From: Utricularia gibba
Lineage: Eukaryota; Streptophyta; Magnoliopsida; Lamiales; Lentibulariaceae
DNA length: 64,000 bases
NCBI GenBank assembly: GCA_002189035.1
Contig: NEEC01000004.1
Coordinates: 4,712,001-4,776,000 of the forward strand
Direction of reading: 5' to 3'
Shown here: positions 59,424-64,000 of the stretch, in pieces
Layout of the letters: every line of letters begins with the position of its first letter
Numbering within the stretch: the stretch's first letter is position 1
The notes under the pieces: model-generated
The model's database searches: none
The model's input: only the letters and a program-made list of their open reading frames with translations
Told to the model about the DNA's origin: nothing
Position numbers and translations under genes: made by a program

Positions 59424-61364
59424 TCACTCAACGTGAGCTTGCAGATCACACGAGGAAGCATGGCATTTTATCTTCTTGTGTTGAGGAAAATTGAATTTGG
59501 GTTCCTTAGGAATAGTTGGTTGCTTCGTAGACCTAAAGGCAAAGTTAAAGTTGGATCATTTTGATAGCAGCTAAATGCAGGCAGGGATTGTTTTGATGCC
59601 AAAATGAAAATATACCTTCTTGGAATAAAGGGGTTGTCGAAGTATGGCATTGGCTGAGCTTTCGGAACCAGCTCCTTCCTCAGCCTCTGTACTTTTTCTT
59701 CTTCCTGCAGCTGCAAAACATGGAATTTGGTAAGGTCTAGTGTCGTTTTCAGAACAGTCTACTGCAGAAATCCATGAAGATGGCATTTTACCTTCTGTTG
59801 TTTCTCCTTTTCCATCCTGTACTGCTCGATTATGCTGATTTTCGCTGCTATCTATTAGAATAAAAGAGTTAGAAGTTTGCTCTAGTATCCACCAGCAAAT
59901 TCAGGAGGATTTCATTTTGCCCTTGTACAACTCGCACTCTGTGATGAGGACTACAGAATACCTGATTATCAAATTCTGCACGCTCCACAGCTCTTACATC
60001 AGTGTTCAGCACCACGTCAATAGGTTTTGTGATTTCTTTTGTTGGGGGCTTCACCAATCTCTGTTGCACCAAAACGATGGAATATAGTGAAGGAAAAGCA
60101 CTACAGAATCATGCAGTTCAAACTATATTACATTTGGTGGTCTGAAAGTTACCTCTGGTTCATCCGTAGTCCATGGAAGGCCTTGTGCAATAGGTATCCG
60201 CAATTTTTCCTCTTCTTCCATCTGTTTTTGCAACTTTTTCTCATACTCTTCCTCCTTGAGTCTTCCTCTTTGCTGCGTAATCATTAATTAGGCTAAGATA
60301 AATGCACCAAAAACACATGCATACAATGCAAACAAACCTCGGTTCTTAGCATGAATGGCTTTTGAGAAGTTGATCGTTGTTTGTTTCGTTTCCAAGGTTT
60401 CCTGATCAGGGTTCCAGATGAACCAGCGCTCTGCAAAAGGAAAGGTTTCATGAAATTGAAAAACCAGGAAAAAAATACAGCATCTGATGTGTGAGATTCA
60501 GAAGTCCTTACGCTTGCCCTGTTCTTTTTACCACCGGTAGAAGTTCTCACTGAAAGACTGCATGAAAAATCCGTCCAAACATTATATCAACAAGAAACTT
60601 ATAGTGATAGCATGTCAATTTATTCTTACTAACCTTCCCTGGCTGCTGCCAAATGATGGGGTGCGTGATGGAACCAAACCTAAGCTCTCACGCGTAAGAA
60701 GACAATCTGATGGACAAAGCGATGTCATCAAAGCCCGGATGTCGCACTCATCTGAAACCTGGTGCAATCCCCATTCTATTGCTTCCTCGATATGCTTCAA
60801 TTTATCCCCCTTCTCCTCGGAACCATCTAAAGTTGGAGCCACTCGGAGTTTCTCAAAAGCTTGCACCAGATGCATCACTCTACCAGATCCTGGCTCTGGA
60901 ATACAATTTCGTGCTTCTTCTAACACCTTTTCCCTACTCCTCTTCAAGCCACCGCTTTCTCCACTGCTCTCACTCAAGTTCTCAATGAAATCAATTTCTT
61001 CCTTCTGACGCTTGAAGAATTCCTCGTGTTCTGCTCTCAATCTTTCATAAGCCACACACAAACACCTCGATTTTTTATCACACTTCTCACACGCTCTTTC
61101 TTTACCCTCCCCCTTCCCACTCTTCTTCTTAGCGATCAGAAACTTCCTTTGTCGAATCCTCCTCTTCCCGGGAGAAGATTCCACGCGTTTAACACTCTCT
61201 CCGTTGCCGGACTTACAGATCGCTGGCGATTGAAGAATCGAAGTCTTCGATCCAGGACTTTGAAAATTCGGATTGACATTCTCGGATCGAGATTTCTCCA
61301 ACTTCACCCTGCTAGAATTGGACATTTTCCCCTTCGCCGGAGTAACCATTACTCCAGAATCCAT
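59424..61364 (-). CDS. TPX2-domain microtubule-associated protein (TPXL type)
   Basis: Member of the TPX2-like family, spindle and phragmoplast microtubule proteins; some activate Aurora kinase. Eight exons join in phase to 450 residues: 60634-61364, 60512-60557, 60338-60430, 60153-60272, 59962-60060, 59792-59851, 59616-59710, 59424-59532. Exon 1 encodes a basic, Ser/Lys-rich N-terminus with a Cys-rich patch (CEKCDKKSRCLC) and FEKLRVAP. The C-terminal TPX2 domain contains KPFMLRTEQRGRLKEEEYEK, IPIAQGLPWTTDEPE, DVRAVERAEFDNQIAAKIS and LVPKAQPMPYFDNPFIPRRS, with the end PKEPKFNFPQHKKIKC. This matches Arabidopsis TPXL2/TPXL3-type proteins by recall. The last exon, without a start codon, was found by splice phase and motif. 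It is divergent from UGD. Confidence 0.87.
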
Positions 61365-61756
61365 ACGCTTCCTCTACCACAACGCTTCTGAATCGTCGGG
61401 CGCGAGTAGGATGAAATCAGAGAACAACGCGATTCGCAACGGCTAGTTGATCCACTGACCGTTAGTTCTCCTTTTAATCTCTCTTTTCCAAAACCACTCC
61501 GCCTCCCCAATACGGCGTCGTTCCCATTTGGGCTTCCAATTTCTTTTATTAGGCCTCCATTCACAAATCCAAACCCGGGCCAAGCCCAGGATCCGATAGT
61601 TGGCCGACTGTATCTCTCCAGATCACGTGCCGTGCATGTGTTCGGTGGAGAATTGCAGTTTACGGCTCTTGATTTGCTCCTCAATCAATCAACATTGCGT
61701 TTGTTGGGTTTCAACGATCCAAAAAAATTTTATTTATTATTTTTAAATTTTTTATA

Positions 61757-61843
61757 ATAACTACCATAATAATATAAAAAGTTTTTATTATTTTATATTA
61801 ATAATTACCATAATAATATAAAAAGTTTTTATTATTTTCATTA
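61757..61843. repeat. Two-copy 44-bp AT-rich tandem repeat
   Basis: Adjacent units of 44 and 43 bp share ACCATAATAATATAAAAAG and TTTTTATTATTTT, differing at a few sites. The repeat lies in the TPXL-UGD divergent spacer. Confidence 0.75.
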
Positions 61844-62807
61844 AAGCAGAAATAATATGCCAAACATGTCCAGATTCGGAAAATCAATTCATTTATTGAG
61901 AATTTATTTCAAATGCAGCGGAACATGCGGCCTAGTGCAACTCGCCGATTTGGTATTTAATAAATCACCGCCGGAATTAATTAAATAAATAAATAAACAA
62001 ACGTGCGTGTGATTAAAGGCCTTTGACTAATTAATATATTTAATATAAAAAAGGGAAATTACAGCCTAAAAATGCCGGAGGGCCCACCGCAGTCCTCCAA
62101 TTACCGGTTGCGGCCCATGGGGAGAAAAAGTAAACGTGTTCCGCGTAAGGGTATTATCGTCTTTTGGTAGTCGTCGTCTGGGGTCAGATCTCGGCAAGCT
62201 CAATGACTATTATGTATATATATAGAGAGAGCGCGCTGTCTTGCTCGCTACTGGCATTCCTTTGTGACAACGCGATTTCCTCTCCCCAGTTGTGATTCGG
62301 AGGTACGCGGCGTTGATTTTCTTGGTGTTTGTTGGATTCTACGTTGATGCGTTCAGATTTGTGCGGATCGGGAGATTTTTTTGCCTTTCTGGTTTGGTTG
62401 ATTGGGTGGTCGGATGGGTGTTTGTTTTTTTATGTCTGATCTGAGTTCTTTGTTATGCATGATGATTTCTTGGGTGATCGGATCTTGCATTTGATTCTAT
62501 GTGCTGAATTCCTTTGAGTTTTATCAGATCCATAAGAGATTTTAAGATTCTGTAGTTGGGATGTCATCGTTTATGTATGTGAAGTACGCATTGCCGTGGA
62601 AGTTATTGGATTTTGAAATGGTGTGATGTCTTTGTACCGGATCTGGCTCGATATCATGTGCTTTTGAGTACAGTCATGTGATTTAAAGCTTTCAGTTGTT
62701 CTCGAGTTAGATTGTTGATCTGGTGATGGTGGGTAACCATATTTGGTTGAGATTCTGATGTTGTAACTTTTTAGTTTTTATAGTTTCAGGAGTATTGAAA
62801 ACGCAAG
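61844..62807 (+). promoter_or_regulatory. UGD promoter and leader with 5' UTR intron
   Basis: A TATA-like TATGTATATATATAGAG lies at about 62212-62228. A leader of about 70 bp follows, then a GAG/GTACGC donor (62303) and a TTTCAG acceptor (62789) that would remove a 487-bp 5' UTR intron. Plant UGD genes typically have an intronless coding region and one leader intron, which fits. Confidence 0.6.
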
Positions 62808-64000
62808 ATGGTGAAGATTTGCTGCATTGGTGCTGGTTATGTGGGGGCCCGACGATGGCCGTGATAGCACTTAAGTGTCCTTCCATCGAAGTTGCTGTTG
62901 TCGATATTAATGTTGCTCGCATCAATGCATGGAACAGTGACCAGCTTCCCATCTATGAACCAGGGCTTGATGAGGTGGTGAAGCAGTGCAGGGGCAAGAA
63001 TTTGTTCTTCAGCACAGATGTGGAGAAACATGTTTTTGAATCTGATATAATCTTTGTCTCGGTCAACACGCCCACGAAGACTCGAGGTCTAGGAGCTGGC
63101 AAGGCTGCAGATTTGACGTACTGGGAGAGTGCAGCCCGGATGATCGCTGATGTATCAAAATCTGATAAGATTGTGGTTGAAAAATCTACCGTGCCTGTTA
63201 AAACTGCAGAGGCCATAGAAAAAATTTTGACACACAACAGCAAGGGGATTAATTATCAGATTCTCTCTAATCCAGAGTTCCTTGCTGAAGGCACTGCCAT
63301 TAAGGATCTTCTGAATCCAGACAGAGTTCTCATTGGAGGAAGGGAAACCCCTGCAGGACATAAAGCAGTTCAAGCGCTAAAGGCTGTGTACGCCCATTGG
63401 GTTCCTGAATATCGTATTCTGACTACTAATTTATGGTCTGCTGAGCTCTCTAAGCTTGCTGCTAATGCATTCTTGGCTCAGCGGATCTCATCTGTGAACG
63501 CCATTTCTGCTCTTTGTGAGGCCACAGGAGCAGATGTCACCGAAGTATCATACGCTGTTGGCAAGGACACAAGAATCGGGCCAAAGTTTCTTAATGCCAG
63601 TGTTGGCTTTGGTGGTTCATGTTTCCAGAAAGACATCCTCAACTTGGTCTACATCTGTGAGTGCAATGGTCTTCCTGAAGTTGCAGAATACTGGAAGCAA
63701 GTCATTAAGATCAATGACTATCAGAAGAGCCGTTTTGTCAACCGGGTGGTGTCTTCAATGTTCAACACCGTTGCCAATAAAAGAATTGCCATCCTTGGCT
63801 TTGCTTTCAAGAAGGATACTGGTGACACCAGGGAGACCCCTGCCATCGATGTCTGCAAAGGACTTTTAGGCGATAAGGCTCAGTTGAGCATCTACGACCC
63901 ACAGGTAACTGATGAACAGATCCAGAGGGACCTCTCAATGAACAAATTCGACTGGGACCATCCATTGCACCTTCAACCACTGAGCCCCACTACAGCTAAG
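62808..64000 (+). CDS. UGD: UDP-glucose 6-dehydrogenase, 3' end outside the window
   Basis: Cytosolic enzyme oxidising UDP-glucose to UDP-glucuronate with NAD+, supplying precursors for pectin and hemicellulose. About 398 of 480 codons are present, in one exon as usual for plants. Motifs: NAD-binding GAGYVG(G)PT at residues 8-16, [61 protein letters not shown], and the catalytic Cys272 in [12 protein letters not shown]. As written, the frame shifts at GTGGGG|GCCC (62841-62850): one more G in the run (six instead of five) restores GYVGGPTMAV and the whole downstream frame, which is open for 1.1 kb. The deficit sits in a G homopolymer in a highly conserved site, so a base-calling error is far likelier than a pseudogene. 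Confidence 0.92.

Overview
This is nuclear DNA of a flowering plant, almost certainly a eudicot. The evidence is spaced plant-type genes with short GT-AG introns, AT-rich spacers, and plant-only families: PERK kinase, CONSTANS-like, TCP, COBRA, LONGIFOLIA, augmin subunit 5 and an ALS1-type ABCB27 transporter. The species cannot be named. A plastid insertion still carries infA, a gene missing from many rosid plastids; this is only a weak hint. I placed exons by reading splice sites and checking that phases add up across each gene.

Left part (1-23.4 kb): first exon of a mitochondrial calcium uniporter (-); proteasome maturation factor UMP1 (+); two tandem cytochrome b561 genes (-); a PERK receptor kinase (-); a CONSTANS-like B-box/CCT gene (+); an unresolved 1.4 kb stretch; a proline-rich Ole e 1 domain protein (-); AUGMIN subunit 5 (-); a RING-H2 E3 ligase (+); a COBRA-like GPI-anchored protein (-).

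Middle (23.4-36.5 kb): two tandem 17-exon half-size ABC transporters of the ABCB27/ALS1 type (+), then eIF3m (-) and RPL39 (+), which share a short divergent promoter with telo-box motifs.

36.5-42.7 kb: a nuclear insertion of plastid DNA (NUPT) made of two plastid pieces that are not adjacent in normal plastid genomes. The first is rpl32 plus the 5' part of ndhF, from the small single-copy region. The second runs from the last codons of rpl14 through rps8, infA, rpl36, rps11, rpoA and petD exon 2 plus most of its group II intron. The join carries a short filler that is an inverted copy of the adjacent rpl14 end. rpl32, rps8, rpoA and petD exon 2 still read open; ndhF, infA, rpl36 and rps11 carry lesions.

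Right part (42.7-64 kb): long AT-rich spacers; a LONGIFOLIA/TRM-type protein (+); a CIN-type TCP factor (-); a G3BP-like NTF2/RRM protein (+); a TPX2-domain protein (-); and UDP-glucose 6-dehydrogenase (+), cut by the window end. AUG5, the LONGIFOLIA/TRM protein and the TPX2-like protein are all microtubule regulators, and COBRA, UGD and PERK act at the cell wall; I see no evidence that they form a functional cluster.

Four otherwise intact nuclear genes (PERK, CONSTANS-like, COBRA, UGD) each lack one base inside a G/C homopolymer at a conserved motif. The shared signature points to base-calling or consensus error rather than real pseudogenes. I found no undescribed defence-like or mobile system; the most unusual structures are the chimeric NUPT with its templated junction and a chain of four GC-rich palindromes at 9.54-9.61 kb.
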